Shown here one piece after another: positions 1 to 8,763 of a stretch of DNA of 64,000 nucleotides. Source of the stretch: Bacteroidota bacterium (GTDB taxonomy: Bacteria > Bacteroidota > Bacteroidia > Bacteroidales > Prolixibacteraceae). The notes under the pieces were generated by a model that had not been told where the DNA came from, ran no database searches, and saw only the letters and a program-made list of their open reading frames with translations. The translations under genes and the position numbers were made by a program. The number at the start of each line of letters is the position of its first letter. The stretch's first letter is position 1. The stretch is taken from positions 21,707 to 85,706 of the forward strand of contig JAUYMU010000012.1 of the NCBI GenBank assembly GCA_030698405.1. Direction: 5' to 3'.

Positions 1-1
1 T

Positions 2-508
2 GAATATGCCGAAGAATCGCAGTTCATGGTCGGATATTGTTTTTATCTCGATTCGCCAAACCCTCGTCTTGATCAACAAGTGTCGCAAAATGCGATAGAT
101 GCGTTGCAGTTGTTTATTAACTTGTATCCAAAATCAACAAGGGTTGAGGAAGCCAACAGGTTGATCATTGAATTGCGCGACAAGTTGGTGTATAAATCGT
201 ATGTAAGCGGAAAACTTTACTATGATTTGAAAAATTACAAGGCTGCTGTGGTTGCTTTATCATCGTCGTTAAAAGATTTTCCGGATACAAAATACCGCGA
301 AGAACTAATGTACATGCTGCTAAAAGCGAAATATCTGCTGGCAGTAAATAGTGTTGAAGAAAAAAAGCGTGAACGTCTGAGTTCAGCTTTGGATGAATAT
401 TTTACCTTTGCGGACGAATACCCGGAGAGTAAATACATGAAAGAAGTAGAAAAATATCATTCTACCACAGCAAAATTATTAAATTATAAAGGTGATTCTA
501 ATTTATAG
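2..508 (+). CDS. bamD: Outer membrane protein assembly factor BamD, 3' part
   Basis: The reading frame is already open at the first base of the window, so only the C-terminal 168 residues are present. The helical repeats with spaced aromatic and alanine residues (for example YDLKNYKAAVVAL and YPESKYMKEV) are TPR-like. With rpoZ and coaBC directly downstream they fit BamD (YfiO), the lipoprotein scaffold of the beta-barrel assembly machine in the outer membrane. The lipobox would lie outside the window. Only 5 bp separate it from the omega subunit gene, so the two are almost certainly co-transcribed. The family call rests on the TPR pattern plus the conserved Bacteroidota gene order. Confidence 0.85.
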   Translation, partial: EYAEESQFMVGYCFYLDSPNPRLDQQVSQNAIDALQLFINLYPKSTRVEEANRLIIELRDKLVYKSYVSGKLYYDLKNYKAAVVALSSSLKDFPDTKYREELMYMLLKAKYLLAVNSVEEKKRERLSSALDEYFTFADEYPESKYMKEVEKYHSTTAKLLNYKGDSNL

Positions 509-513
509 ATAAT

Positions 514-852
514 ATGGATTTTAAGAAAACAAAAGCAGAAACAACAACAATTTCAAGAGATTTAAGAGAATTGGAAACAAGGACCGGCAATGTCTATGAA
601 TCGGTAATGATATTGGCAAAGCGTTCAAATCAGATTGCATCTGAAATGAAGGAAGAGCTGAGTACCAAACTTCAGGAATTCGCTTCCTATACCGATAATC
701 TGGAAGAAGTGTTTGAAAATCGCGAACAGATCGAGATTTCTAAATACTATGAACGCCTTCCAAAACCAACTTTGATTGCTTACGAGGAATTTGTAAACGA
801 TCAGATTTATCATCGCAATCCTGCAAAGGAAGCCCGCAACAAAGAATTGTAA
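514..852 (+). CDS. rpoZ: DNA-directed RNA polymerase omega subunit (RpoZ family)
   Basis: This 112-residue protein has the divergent Bacteroidota form of the omega subunit, which helps assemble the beta' subunit into core RNA polymerase. The segment GNVYESVMILAKRSNQIA matches the conserved omega helix that carries an AxxRA-like signature (here AKRSNQI). The C-terminal half is acidic and charged, ending in a YERLPKPTLIAYEEF stretch typical of the phylum. It lies between bamD and coaBC with spacings of 5 and 11 bp, which is its standard position in this phylum. Confidence 0.88.
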   Translation: MDFKKTKAETTTISRDLRELETRTGNVYESVMILAKRSNQIASEMKEELSTKLQEFASYTDNLEEVFENREQIEISKYYERLPKPTLIAYEEFVNDQIYHRNPAKEARNKEL

Positions 853-863
853 TACAAGCCTTT

Positions 864-2087
864 ATGAGGCTAAAAGGAAAACATATCGTTCTCGGGGTTA
901 CCGGAAGTATAGCTGCTTACAAGGCAGCTTATCTTTTAAGGGGTCTTGTGAAAGAAGGCGCTGAGGTTCAGGTTGTGATGACCCCCGCAGCCAAGGAGTT
1001 CATAACTCCTGTTACCATGTCCGCATTGTCTGGAAAACCGGTCGCTTCCGATTTTTTTTCAGCCAATGATGGAACATGGTATTCTCACGTAGATATGGGT
1101 CAATGGGCTGATTTAATGATAATTGCTCCTGCAACGGCTACCACCCTCGGAAAAATGGCCAATGGTGTTTGCGACAATCTTCTTGTTACGACTTATTTAT
1201 CGGCAAAATGCAAGGTGATGATTGCACCTGCAATGGATCTTGACATGTTCAGGCACCCTGCAAACCTTCGGAATATTGAAATTTTACGGTCTTTTGGAAA
1301 TTTCATTATTGAACCAGGCGAGGGAGAACTTGCCAGCGGTTTGCATGGAAAAGGCCGGATGGAAGAGCCTGAAAATATCGTTGAAGAAGTTGTCAGATTC
1401 TTCAATCAAAAAAAAAAATTAGGGAATAAACATTTCCTTGTAACTGCCGGCCCTACCCACGAAAAAATTGATCCTGTGCGCTTTATCGGGAATTATTCTT
1501 CAGGAAAAATGGGTTATGCAATTGCCGGTGAACTTGCTGATGCCGGTGCAAAAGTTACGCTGGTTTCTGGTCCGGTGCAAATTAAATGTTTAAATGCAGG
1601 AATAACAGTTATTCCGGTTGAGTCTGCCAGAGAAATGCATGAAAAATGCCTCGAAATATTTCCTGAAACCGATGGGGCGGTGATGTGTGCAGCTGTAGCC
1701 GATTATTCTCCTGAAACATATTCTGGTTCAAAAATCAAAAGGGAGAAAGACGATTTAGCTATCCGACTCAAACCTACCGCAGATATTGCAGGTGATTTGG
1801 GGCGCATAAAATCAGATAATCAACTGCTTATAGGATTTGCACTTGAAACCAACGATGAACTTTCGAATGCGTTCGCAAAGCTGAAACAAAAAAACCTCGA
1901 CTTGATTGTTTTAAATTCACTGAACGATGCAGGTGCCGGATTTGGAGTTGATACCAATAAAATAACATTGATCGATAAAGGCAATAATCAGACTTTTTTT
2001 GAGTTAAAATCCAAGACTGAAGTTGCTGCAGATATTGTGTCTGCCATCATTTCTGAAATGGAGAAAAGGGAAGAGCTTCAGGATTAA
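864..2087 (+). CDS. coaBC: Bifunctional phosphopantothenoylcysteine decarboxylase / phosphopantothenate-cysteine ligase
   Basis: This 407-residue enzyme catalyses two steps of coenzyme A synthesis. The N-terminal CoaC domain (about residues 4-180) has the flavoprotein start GVTGSIAAYKA and the substrate-binding motif PAMDLDM, the counterpart of PxMNxxMW. It also has ASGLHGKGRM, related to the flexible active-site flap. The CoaB domain (about 185-400) opens with VTAGPTHEKIDPVRFI and continues with NYSSGKMGYAIA, the nucleotide-binding core. The domains are joined by an NQKKKL linker encoded by an uninterrupted run of eleven A residues (1408-1418); losing one A would create a TAG right after the run. 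The gene is in the bamD-recN operon. Confidence 0.96.
   Translation: MRLKGKHIVLGVTGSIAAYKAAYLLRGLVKEGAEVQVVMTPAAKEFITPVTMSALSGKPVASDFFSANDGTWYSHVDMGQWADLMIIAPATATTLGKMANGVCDNLLVTTYLSAKCKVMIAPAMDLDMFRHPANLRNIEILRSFGNFIIEPGEGELASGLHGKGRMEEPENIVEEVVRFFNQKKKLGNKHFLVTAGPTHEKIDPVRFIGNYSSGKMGYAIAGELADAGAKVTLVSGPVQIKCLNAGITVIPVESAREMHEKCLEIFPETDGAVMCAAVADYSPETYSGSKIKREKDDLAIRLKPTADIAGDLGRIKSDNQLLIGFALETNDELSNAFAKLKQKNLDLIVLNSLNDAGAGFGVDTNKITLIDKGNNQTFFELKSKTEVAADIVSAIISEMEKREELQD
1408..1418 (+). other. Run of eleven A residues at the CoaC/CoaB domain junction
   Basis: An A11 homopolymer lies exactly in the linker between the two catalytic domains of coaBC. One-base shortening at the RNA level would put ribosomes on a frame that ends at TAG 1420-1422. 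That would give a CoaC-only product of about 186 residues. Functional slippage is an inference. Confidence 0.4.
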
Positions 2088-2111
2088 TTTGTTAATATTG
2101 AATAAGATAAA

Positions 2112-3026
2112 ATGACCGGTATGAAGAGAATTTGGTTGATTATTATTGTTTTCCTCGTGACCCAGCATTTATTTGCTCAGGAGTTGCGCTGCAATATCAG
2201 CATATCGTCACAGAAAATACAGGGAACCAACCGCACCGTTTTTGAAACCATGCAATCTGATTTGTATGAATTCATGAACAACCGTAAATGGACCGATCAT
2301 AAATATTCAATGGATGAACGTATTGAATGCAGCTTTTTTATCAATTTGGAAGAACAAATTTCATCCGACGAATTTAAAGGTAGCATTCAGGTTCAGGTTC
2401 GCCGCCCGGTTTTTGGTTCATCCTACGAAACTATTTTGCTGAATATTAAGGACAAGGATTTTCATGCAAAATATGTTGAATATCAAACACTTGAATTTAA
2501 TGAAACTTCAAACAAAGACAATCTGACCAATATTCTGGCTTTTTATGCCTACGTTATTTTAGGTATGGATTACGATTCATTTTTTCCTGAAGGAGGAACT
2601 GAATATTTCCAGAAAGCGCAGTCGATTGTAAATAATTCGCAGAATGCCCGCGAAAAGGGCTGGAAAGCTTTTGAGAGTGAACGCAACCGCTATTGGCTGG
2701 TCGAAAATATTCTGAATAAATCTTATTCCGGTTTCAGAAGTTGTATGTATCAATATCATCGTCAAGGGCTTGATATAATGGCTGATAAGTCGCCTGAAGG
2801 GCGTGGTGTAATTGCCGAATCATTGAAATCTATTCAGAAAGTTTTCAGGGCACGTCCATCCTTGTACATTTTACAGGTATTTTTTGATGCGAAATCGGAT
2901 GAATTGGTCAATATTTTTTCAAAATCTTTTCCTGATGAAAGGAACCGGGTTTCGGTTATTTTAAACGAATGTGACCCTTCGAACGGCAGTAAATACGAAA
3001 AAATACTCAAATCAGAGAGTTTTTGA
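2112..3026 (+). CDS. DUF4835 family secreted protein (PorD-like)
   Basis: This 304-residue protein starts with a Sec signal peptide that ends in LFAQ, followed by a mature part beginning ELRCNISI. A second ATG at 2121 would give the shorter, more typical leader MKRIWLIIIV, and may be the real start. DUF4835 proteins sit between coaBC and recN across Bacteroidota. They have been linked to type IX secretion as PorD-like proteins (family knowledge recalled, not testable here). The mature protein is soluble-looking, with no further membrane segment. It probably acts in the periplasm or at the outer membrane. It follows coaBC by 24 bp. Confidence 0.78.
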   Translation: MTGMKRIWLIIIVFLVTQHLFAQELRCNISISSQKIQGTNRTVFETMQSDLYEFMNNRKWTDHKYSMDERIECSFFINLEEQISSDEFKGSIQVQVRRPVFGSSYETILLNIKDKDFHAKYVEYQTLEFNETSNKDNLTNILAFYAYVILGMDYDSFFPEGGTEYFQKAQSIVNNSQNAREKGWKAFESERNRYWLVENILNKSYSGFRSCMYQYHRQGLDIMADKSPEGRGVIAESLKSIQKVFRARPSLYILQVFFDAKSDELVNIFSKSFPDERNRVSVILNECDPSNGSKYEKILKSESF

Positions 3027-3102
3027 TATTTGAATAAACAACTATCTTTAGGATCTGAATGTTGTTGTTTCGGTCATCAAAAATCTAATTTGAATTATTC
3101 CT

Positions 3103-4755
3103 GTGTTAAAATCTCTTTCAATTAAAAATTATGCCCTGATTGATTCACTAAATATTGGATTTAGTGACGATTTAAATATCCTGACTGGTGAAACCGGAGC
3201 CGGGAAATCAATCTTGCTGGGAGCCATCGGACTGATTATCGGGCAAAGAGCCGATTTGTCGGTTTTGAGAGATAAATCGAAAAAATGTACCGCTGAGGGA
3301 GCTTTTGAGATCATCAATTATGGTCTTCATGGCTTTTTTGCCGAGAATGAGCTCGACTATGAAGATGTTACCATCCTGCGCCGGGAAATTACCCCTGCCG
3401 GCAAATCAAGGGCTTTTATCAACGATACCCCAGTAAATGTGAAAATTCTGCATGATCTTGGTCTGAAGCTGATCGACATTCATTCACAGCATCAGAACCT
3501 CGACCTGAACGAAAAGAACTATCAGTTGCGAATTGTCGATCTGGTAGCAGGCAACGAAGATCTGTTAAAGCAGTACCGTGAAGTTTTTCGGAAATACAGC
3601 CAACTTCAGGAAGTTCTCAACAAAACACTTCTTTTATCTGTAAAATCGAAAAAGGACTTGGATTATTTTGAGTTTCAGTTTAAGCAACTGGAAGAAGCCA
3701 AATTGATTGAAAACGAGCAGGATAGTTTGGAGATTCAGCTTGAAAAACTAACACATGCCGAAGAAATTAAGTTGGTTTTCGGAAATGCTTACCAAATACT
3801 TGCAGAAGACGACCGTTCGGTTTTGGCTATTCTTAAAGAAAACCTGAACAGTATGGGCAAATTACGTCCGGTACTTCCTGAGGCGGATCAGATTTTTAAC
3901 CGCCTCGAATCAGTTTATATCGAGATGAAAGACATTGCCGCTGAAACATCTGTAATTGCTGATAAAACGGAAAACGATCCGGAGAAAATAGAGAAAGTCA
4001 ACCAGCGCCTCGACCTGATTTATACGCTTCAACAAAAACACAGGGTATCTTCGGTAAATGAACTTCTGCAGATTCAGGCGGATTTGAACGCAAAAATTGA
4101 TCAGGTGAATTCGTATGATATTGAGATTGAAAAAATACAGAAGGACATCCAAATTAAAAAGGAGGTTTTGACTGACCTTGCTGCAAAAATGAGCAAAAAG
4201 CGTTTTTCTGTTTCGCAGCAAGTTGAAAATAAGGTAATTGAAGTATTGCAGAATCTTGGAATTCCCAACGCAGCTTTTAAATTGAAATTTGAAAATCTAT
4301 CTGATTTTTCAATTTCCGGGCTGGACGAGGTCAGTTTCATGTTTTCGGCAAACAAAAGTCAGGAATTGCAGGAAATTGCCAAAGTTGCATCTGGCGGTGA
4401 AATGTCGCGGCTGATGCTGGCAGTAAAAACATTGATTACCGACACCAAATCGTTGCCAACCATTATTTTTGATGAAATTGATACCGGGGTTTCGGGCGAA
4501 GTAGCAGTTAAAATGGGAATCATACTTGGACAGATGGCAAAAACAGTTCAGGTATTGAATATCACACACTTACCGCAAATTGCAGCCAAAGGCAAACATC
4601 ATTACAAGGTTTTTAAATTCGACGAGGCTGATCAGACTTACACTTCAATCAGAAAACTGAACGAACAGGAACGAATTGACGAAATTGCCCAGATGTTAAG
4701 CGGCGAGAACTTCTCCCAAACGTCTGTTGCGGCTGCAAAAGAGATGCTCCAGTAG
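3103..4755 (+). CDS. recN: DNA repair protein RecN
   Basis: This 550-residue SMC-like ATPase acts in recombinational repair of double-strand breaks. The N-terminus LKSLSIKNYALIDSL is followed by Walker A GETGAGKSILL (about residues 30-40). Two coiled-coil arms follow (about 155-370), then the ABC signature VASGGEMSRLMLA, Walker B TIIFDEIDTGVSG and the H-loop NITHLPQIAA. The start codon is GTG; no in-frame ATG lies at a suitable place. The 76 bp gap after the DUF4835 gene makes it the last gene of the bamD operon or an independently started one. The length is normal for the family. Confidence 0.96.
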   Translation: MLKSLSIKNYALIDSLNIGFSDDLNILTGETGAGKSILLGAIGLIIGQRADLSVLRDKSKKCTAEGAFEIINYGLHGFFAENELDYEDVTILRREITPAGKSRAFINDTPVNVKILHDLGLKLIDIHSQHQNLDLNEKNYQLRIVDLVAGNEDLLKQYREVFRKYSQLQEVLNKTLLLSVKSKKDLDYFEFQFKQLEEAKLIENEQDSLEIQLEKLTHAEEIKLVFGNAYQILAEDDRSVLAILKENLNSMGKLRPVLPEADQIFNRLESVYIEMKDIAAETSVIADKTENDPEKIEKVNQRLDLIYTLQQKHRVSSVNELLQIQADLNAKIDQVNSYDIEIEKIQKDIQIKKEVLTDLAAKMSKKRFSVSQQVENKVIEVLQNLGIPNAAFKLKFENLSDFSISGLDEVSFMFSANKSQELQEIAKVASGGEMSRLMLAVKTLITDTKSLPTIIFDEIDTGVSGEVAVKMGIILGQMAKTVQVLNITHLPQIAAKGKHHYKVFKFDEADQTYTSIRKLNEQERIDEIAQMLSGENFSQTSVAAAKEMLQ

Positions 4756-4760
4756 AGAGG

Positions 4761-4871
4761 ATTGTCATTAAGTGGTCATTGATTGTCATTCAATTGTCAT
4801 AAAATGGTCACTGAAAATCCATCATGTTATTTGACTGATTCGATTTTCAATGACCACCAATGACAATAAAT
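4761..4871. repeat. Cluster of GTCATT repeats with a dyad between convergent genes
   Basis: Five direct copies of a unit resembling ATTGTCATT or GTGGTCATT lie at 4761-4810, and the inverse form lies at 4848-4867. The arms 4805-4818 and 4843-4856 pair with one mismatch and could form a hairpin between recN and the alcohol dehydrogenase gene. It has no strong T-tract, so it is at best a weak bidirectional terminator. Confidence 0.5.
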
Positions 4872-4884
4872 TACAATTTTCCTC

Positions 4885-6039
4885 TTATAATCGATCTTCC
4901 AGAATCAAACGAATCGCATCCGGGCCAATGTCGGCTTTTTCACCAATCTTGAACCTGCGTTTTTTGAACCGATCACATATTTTATCGATGGTATCTGTTG
5001 AAACACCATAATCAGGTAATTTGGTGGGTAAACCAACTGATTCAAAAAAATCAATAGTTTTCTGGATTGTCATGTCAATTCGTTCCTCCGCATTTCCATC
5101 ATTTATGCCCCAAACACGTTCGCCAAGTTGCAATAACTTATCTTTTTTTAGTTCACGTTTGATGTGCATCACTCCCGGCAAAACAATTGCAAGCGTGCGT
5201 GCATGGTCAATTCCATGATAAGCAGTCAGTTCATGTCCGATCATGTGCGAAGTCCAGTCCTGAGGGACACCTACTCCGATCAGTCCGTTCAAAGCCATGG
5301 TTGCACTCCACATAAAATTAGCAGCAGCTTCGTAGTCTGTCCGGTTGGCCAATACTTTCGGGCCTTCTTCAACCAAAGTCATCAGGATACTTTCAGCAAA
5401 GCGATCCTGAATGGGGGAGTTAACCGGGAAAGTCAGGTACTGCTCAATTACATGCACAAAAGCATCAACGATGCCATTGGCCACCTGTTTTTCTGGCAGT
5501 GAAAAAATTACTTCAGGATCGAGAATCGAAAAAAGCGGCATCACTTTTTGCGAAGCGAATGACAGTTTTTCAGTTGTCTCAACACGCGTAACTACTGAAT
5601 TACCGTTCATCTCTGAACCGGTTGCCGGCAAAGTCAAAACAGCGCCAATTGGAATAGCTTCCACCACGGGCGCTTTCATAGACAAAATCAGCCAGGGATC
5701 ACCTTTCTGGAAACAAGTGGCAGCTGCAATAAACTTGGTGCCGTCGAGCACAGAGCCGCCACCAACAGAAAGTAAAAAAGTGATATTCTCTTGTTTTACC
5801 ACTTCCACCGCTTTCATCAGGGTTTCGTAGTGTGGATTGGGTTCAATTCCGCCAAATTCAACTACTTCAAAGCCCTTAATTGCAGCTTTTACCTGTTCGT
5901 AAACTCCATTTTTAAAAATACTTCCGCCGCCATAGGTCAGCAGAATTTTTGATCCTGCCGGAATATTTTCGCCAACTTTCTGAATTTCACCTTTCCCAAA
6001 GATGATTTTTACCGGATTTTGATATTCGAAATTATACAT
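4885..6039 (-). CDS. Iron-containing alcohol dehydrogenase (YqhD/butanol dehydrogenase type)
   Basis: This 384-residue enzyme should interconvert alcohols or aldehydes using NAD(P)H. The nucleotide-binding signature GGGSVLDG is at residues 93-100. The metal ligands of group III dehydrogenases are visible as Asp192, His196, His265 and His279, matching the spacing in YqhD. The protein has the full family length. The gene stands alone: it converges with recN and is divergent from the small membrane protein upstream. Substrate cannot be read from sequence; a role in fermentation or aldehyde detoxification is inferred. Confidence 0.92.
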   Translation of the reverse strand: MYNFEYQNPVKIIFGKGEIQKVGENIPAGSKILLTYGGGSIFKNGVYEQVKAAIKGFEVVEFGGIEPNPHYETLMKAVEVVKQENITFLLSVGGGSVLDGTKFIAAATCFQKGDPWLILSMKAPVVEAIPIGAVLTLPATGSEMNGNSVVTRVETTEKLSFASQKVMPLFSILDPEVIFSLPEKQVANGIVDAFVHVIEQYLTFPVNSPIQDRFAESILMTLVEEGPKVLANRTDYEAAANFMWSATMALNGLIGVGVPQDWTSHMIGHELTAYHGIDHARTLAIVLPGVMHIKRELKKDKLLQLGERVWGINDGNAEERIDMTIQKTIDFFESVGLPTKLPDYGVSTDTIDKICDRFKKRRFKIGEKADIGPDAIRLILEDRL

Positions 6040-6111
6040 GATATGAAATTTAAGTTTTACTTTTAAAGGAGCATAAAATTACCTTTAATTCTGAAATATG
6101 TATTTTATTAC

Positions 6112-6140
6112 TTGTTAATAAATTTTAAGGCCTATTTTTG
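6112..6140 (+). promoter_or_regulatory. Bacteroidota promoter for the 6155 gene
   Basis: TTG (6112-6114) and a perfect -7 element TATTTTTG (6133-6140) are separated by 18 bp. The ATG follows 14 bp after the -7 element. Confidence 0.65.
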
Positions 6141-6154
6141 TAAAAAAAACTGCG

Positions 6155-6763
6155 ATGAACAAGAATGAACAAGAACTGGATAATCCTGGTAGTTTTTACG
6201 AACGATATGCTGATTATTCTGATAGCCAGATTAAAGCGATATTGAAAAATCACAGGAATTATCAGGAACCAGCAGTTGGGGCGGCTGTGAAAATAGCGAT
6301 TGAACGCCAGTTAATTCATACCGAACAGGATTTGCTTGGTCCTGAATATCAATCTGTACCTTCAGCAGGATTGTCGATTTTTCCTGAAATAACTGATGCC
6401 TATCAGTACAAAAAAGTGGTTGCGAGTATTTTTCGCGTATTATTTTTTGTGGCGCTTATTCCAATCATATTCGGTGCGCTTAAATATTCAGAAGGTCAGA
6501 TAAATATGACTTATATTGGAGCTGGTCTTGGCCTGATGTGGATATTGCTTACTTTTTTGTTACTGAAAACAGAAAGGATGCTGATCGCGAATATCCAGAT
6601 AATTCTGCTTATTCTAGCTTTGTTTATAATTGGATACCGCCTTCTTCTTCAGCCTACTGTTCAGGTGACTGATTTGATCATATTGGTGATTGGAACGCTG
6701 TTGTCGCTTTATTTTCTTTTGTACCTTAAACAATTGATTAAATCAAAATCCGGCCAATTTTGA
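6155..6763 (+). CDS. Hypothetical membrane protein with four membrane segments
   Basis: The protein has 202 residues and was not recognised. An acidic and polar N-terminal part of about 80 residues (with YADYSDSQIKAIL) precedes four hydrophobic segments at roughly 90-108, 115-135, 142-163 and 170-190. The cytoplasmic N-terminus might be a small interaction module with the membrane part as an anchor, but there is no catalytic motif. It has its own promoter and no close partner: the next gene downstream is 128 bp away. Confidence 0.6.
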   Translation: MNKNEQELDNPGSFYERYADYSDSQIKAILKNHRNYQEPAVGAAVKIAIERQLIHTEQDLLGPEYQSVPSAGLSIFPEITDAYQYKKVVASIFRVLFFVALIPIIFGALKYSEGQINMTYIGAGLGLMWILLTFLLLKTERMLIANIQIILLILALFIIGYRLLLQPTVQVTDLIILVIGTLLSLYFLLYLKQLIKSKSGQF

Positions 6764-6858
6764 ATTTTCCAATATCCTGTTAAACCCGCAAATTTCCGTT
6801 TCACCTAAGTATTTCCGTTGTTCATCGAATATTTCATAGGTTTTTAGGGCTGGAATAA

Positions 6859-6866
6859 TATTTTTG
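6859..6866 (+). promoter_or_regulatory. -7 element upstream of the DUF2807 gene
   Basis: TATTTTTG matches TAnnTTTG exactly and lies 25 bp before the ATG at 6892. No good -33 element was identified. Confidence 0.45.
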
Positions 6867-6891
6867 ATTCAGAATTTTAAAAACTGAATAT

Positions 6892-7620
6892 ATGTTCTTA
6901 CTACGTTTAACCAGCTTGATTTTTGCCCTTGGTTTGTTGATCAGCAAACTTTTCGCAGCGCCGGTTTCGCCGGTTTCACCGGTTTCTTCTGATTGGGGCG
7001 ATAAAGATACCCGTACTTATAAAGTTCAGCCCTTTACCAAGATTTATCTTGAAGGCGCTTACAAAGTGATACTGGAACAAGGTCCGGAGCAGGAATTGAG
7101 AATTAAAACCGATAAAGATAATTTTCAATACATTGATGTTCAGTCGGATGCTTCGTCGTTAAGTCTCAAAATCAAAAAGAAACATTTTAATTTTGATGAG
7201 TTGGTTTTATACATCACATTCAAAGATTTGGAAAATCTTGTGATTGAAGGGGGAATCAGTCTTGAGACAAAAGGCTATGTCGATTTAAAGGATTTTTACC
7301 TTCATGTTGAGGGAGGCGCAAATATTGAAATGAATCTGAAAGCCCAAAAGATAAAGGTGATAGGGCAGGGAGGCGTGAAGTTTGAATTCGACGGAATTGC
7401 AGAAGAATTGGATGCAACTATTTCAGGAGCAGGCCACCTTGATGCAATTGATTTGAAAACCAAGAGGACTAACTGCAAACTTGAAGGTGTTGTGGCAGCA
7501 AGTGTTTATGCAACAGAAACCTTAAATGCCACTATTAGCGGTGTCGGAAAAATAAGATACCGTGGTGATCCGGAGGTGTACAAGAAAGTAGAAGGCATTG
7601 GTTCAGTATCCCGTGATTAG
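6892..7620 (+). CDS. DUF2807 (head GIN domain) secreted protein
   Basis: The protein has 242 residues and a signal peptide ending near KLFAAP. The mature start has the odd tandem PVSPVSPVSS, encoded by a triplicated nine-base unit. The rest is a DUF2807 domain, a right-handed beta-helix of short repeats built around SGAGHLDA and SGVGKIRY turns. FTKIYLEGAYKVILEQG is the usual family opening. Such proteins are exported and thought to sit at the cell envelope; their function is unknown. A second DUF2807 protein, a lipoprotein, lies at 25366-26088. Confidence 0.8.
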   Translation: MFLLRLTSLIFALGLLISKLFAAPVSPVSPVSSDWGDKDTRTYKVQPFTKIYLEGAYKVILEQGPEQELRIKTDKDNFQYIDVQSDASSLSLKIKKKHFNFDELVLYITFKDLENLVIEGGISLETKGYVDLKDFYLHVEGGANIEMNLKAQKIKVIGQGGVKFEFDGIAEELDATISGAGHLDAIDLKTKRTNCKLEGVVAASVYATETLNATISGVGKIRYRGDPEVYKKVEGIGSVSRD

Positions 7621-7643
7621 AATCTATTTTGTTAATATTTAGG

Positions 7644-7675
7644 AGGTTATCTGTTTCAGATAGCCTTTTTTGTTT
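7644..7675 (+). terminator. Rho-independent terminator after the DUF2807 gene
   Basis: The arms 7645-7653 and 7657-7665 pair over nine bases with one G-U pair and a TTT loop, followed by a T-tract. Confidence 0.8.
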
Positions 7676-7820
7676 TATCACTTTTTTTTGCTCTTGAACT
7701 ATTCCTTTTTCATGCTGTTTAATATTTTTTCAGACAGAGTTCGCTTGTTTATTTTATTTTAATAAAATATGGCAGACTAATTCATTGAATGTAAGACGTT
7801 AGGTAGTGTAATGATGAATA

Positions 7821-7859
7821 AATGTTTAAACTAAATTAAAAATGTCTAAACAATATTTG
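7821..7859 (+). promoter_or_regulatory. Candidate operator and promoter of folE
   Basis: AATGTTTAAAC (7821-7831) is repeated as AATGTCTAAAC (7841-7851), exactly 20 bp (two helical turns) apart. Directly after them comes AATATTTG (7852-7859), a 7/8 match to the -7 consensus TAnnTTTG. The arrangement suggests a dimeric regulator covering the -33 region. An AAGGAG ribosome site then precedes the ATG, which is unusual for this phylum. Confidence 0.4.
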
Positions 7860-7909
7860 ATGCCCGCTGTTTTAGGATTAGAAAACAATTTTAAAAAGGA
7901 GAAACCAAT

Positions 7910-8641
7910 ATGAAAGTAAATGGGTTTTTAAAAACAGAAACGGCAAAACCAAAATATAACGGAAAACATTTGCCACTCAATAATAATCAAAACGGACATG
8001 ATTTAATAGGTGATAACCATGTAGCAACCTCGCTGGAAACTCCAATGCGCGAAGATGCTTTTTTGCTCAGTGACGAGCAAAAAATATTGCTTATCGAGGA
8101 TAAATTCCGTGAAATCATGAATGTATTGGGGCTTGACTTAAGGGATGACAGTTTAAACGGAACCCCACACCGGGTAGCCAAGATGTTTGTCAAAGAAATA
8201 TTTTCGGGCTTGAACCCTCAGAATATGCCGAAAATTTCGGTATTCGATAATAAATTCAAGTATGGTGAAATGCTGGTCGAAAAAAACATCAACATGAATT
8301 CAACCTGCGAGCATCATTTTTTGCCGATTGTTGGAAAAGCGCATGTTGCCTATGTTTCAAGTGGTCAGGTGGTTGGATTGTCGAAAATTAACCGGGTGGT
8401 CGATTATTTTGCGCGTCGCCCTCAGGTTCAGGAGCGTTTAACTGTTCAAATTGCCAATGAATTAAAACGGATTCTTAAAACTGAAGATGTGGCAGTAATT
8501 ATAGATGCGAAGCATTTGTGTGTTTCTTCACGCGGAATTCAGGACGAAAGTAGTTCAACAATTACTGCCGAATATGGCGGAGTATTCAAAAATCCGCATC
8601 GTAAAGACGAATTTCTAAAGTATTTATCGCTGGATATATAA
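7910..8641 (+). CDS. folE: GTP cyclohydrolase I
   Basis: This 243-residue enzyme opens GTP to dihydroneopterin triphosphate, the first step of folate and pterin synthesis. The zinc ligands are Cys133, His136 and Cys204 within STCEHHFLPI and KHLCVSSRG. The pterin-binding and oligomer core SKINRVVDYFARRPQVQERL is intact. The first 55 residues are a polar, low-complexity extension (rich in Asn, Lys and Gly) not needed by the catalytic fold. The gene has an AAGGAG site, its own putative operator and terminators on both sides, so it is a single-gene unit. Other folate genes are not nearby. Confidence 0.95.
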   Translation: MKVNGFLKTETAKPKYNGKHLPLNNNQNGHDLIGDNHVATSLETPMREDAFLLSDEQKILLIEDKFREIMNVLGLDLRDDSLNGTPHRVAKMFVKEIFSGLNPQNMPKISVFDNKFKYGEMLVEKNINMNSTCEHHFLPIVGKAHVAYVSSGQVVGLSKINRVVDYFARRPQVQERLTVQIANELKRILKTEDVAVIIDAKHLCVSSRGIQDESSSTITAEYGGVFKNPHRKDEFLKYLSLDI

Positions 8642-8689
8642 GAAACTGAAAAATTTGATTTTTTTTTGTGATTTGAAAAATGGGATAGG

Positions 8690-8720
8690 AAGCCTTTCGT
8701 GAGAAGGGCTTTTTTATTTT
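8690..8720 (+). terminator. Rho-independent terminator after folE
   Basis: The arms 8690-8698 and 8703-8711 pair (one G-U) around GTGA and run into a T-rich tract. Confidence 0.8.
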
Positions 8721-8763
8721 ATCCGGTATTTTTTGTTCTTTTACGTTTAAAATATTCAAAAAA

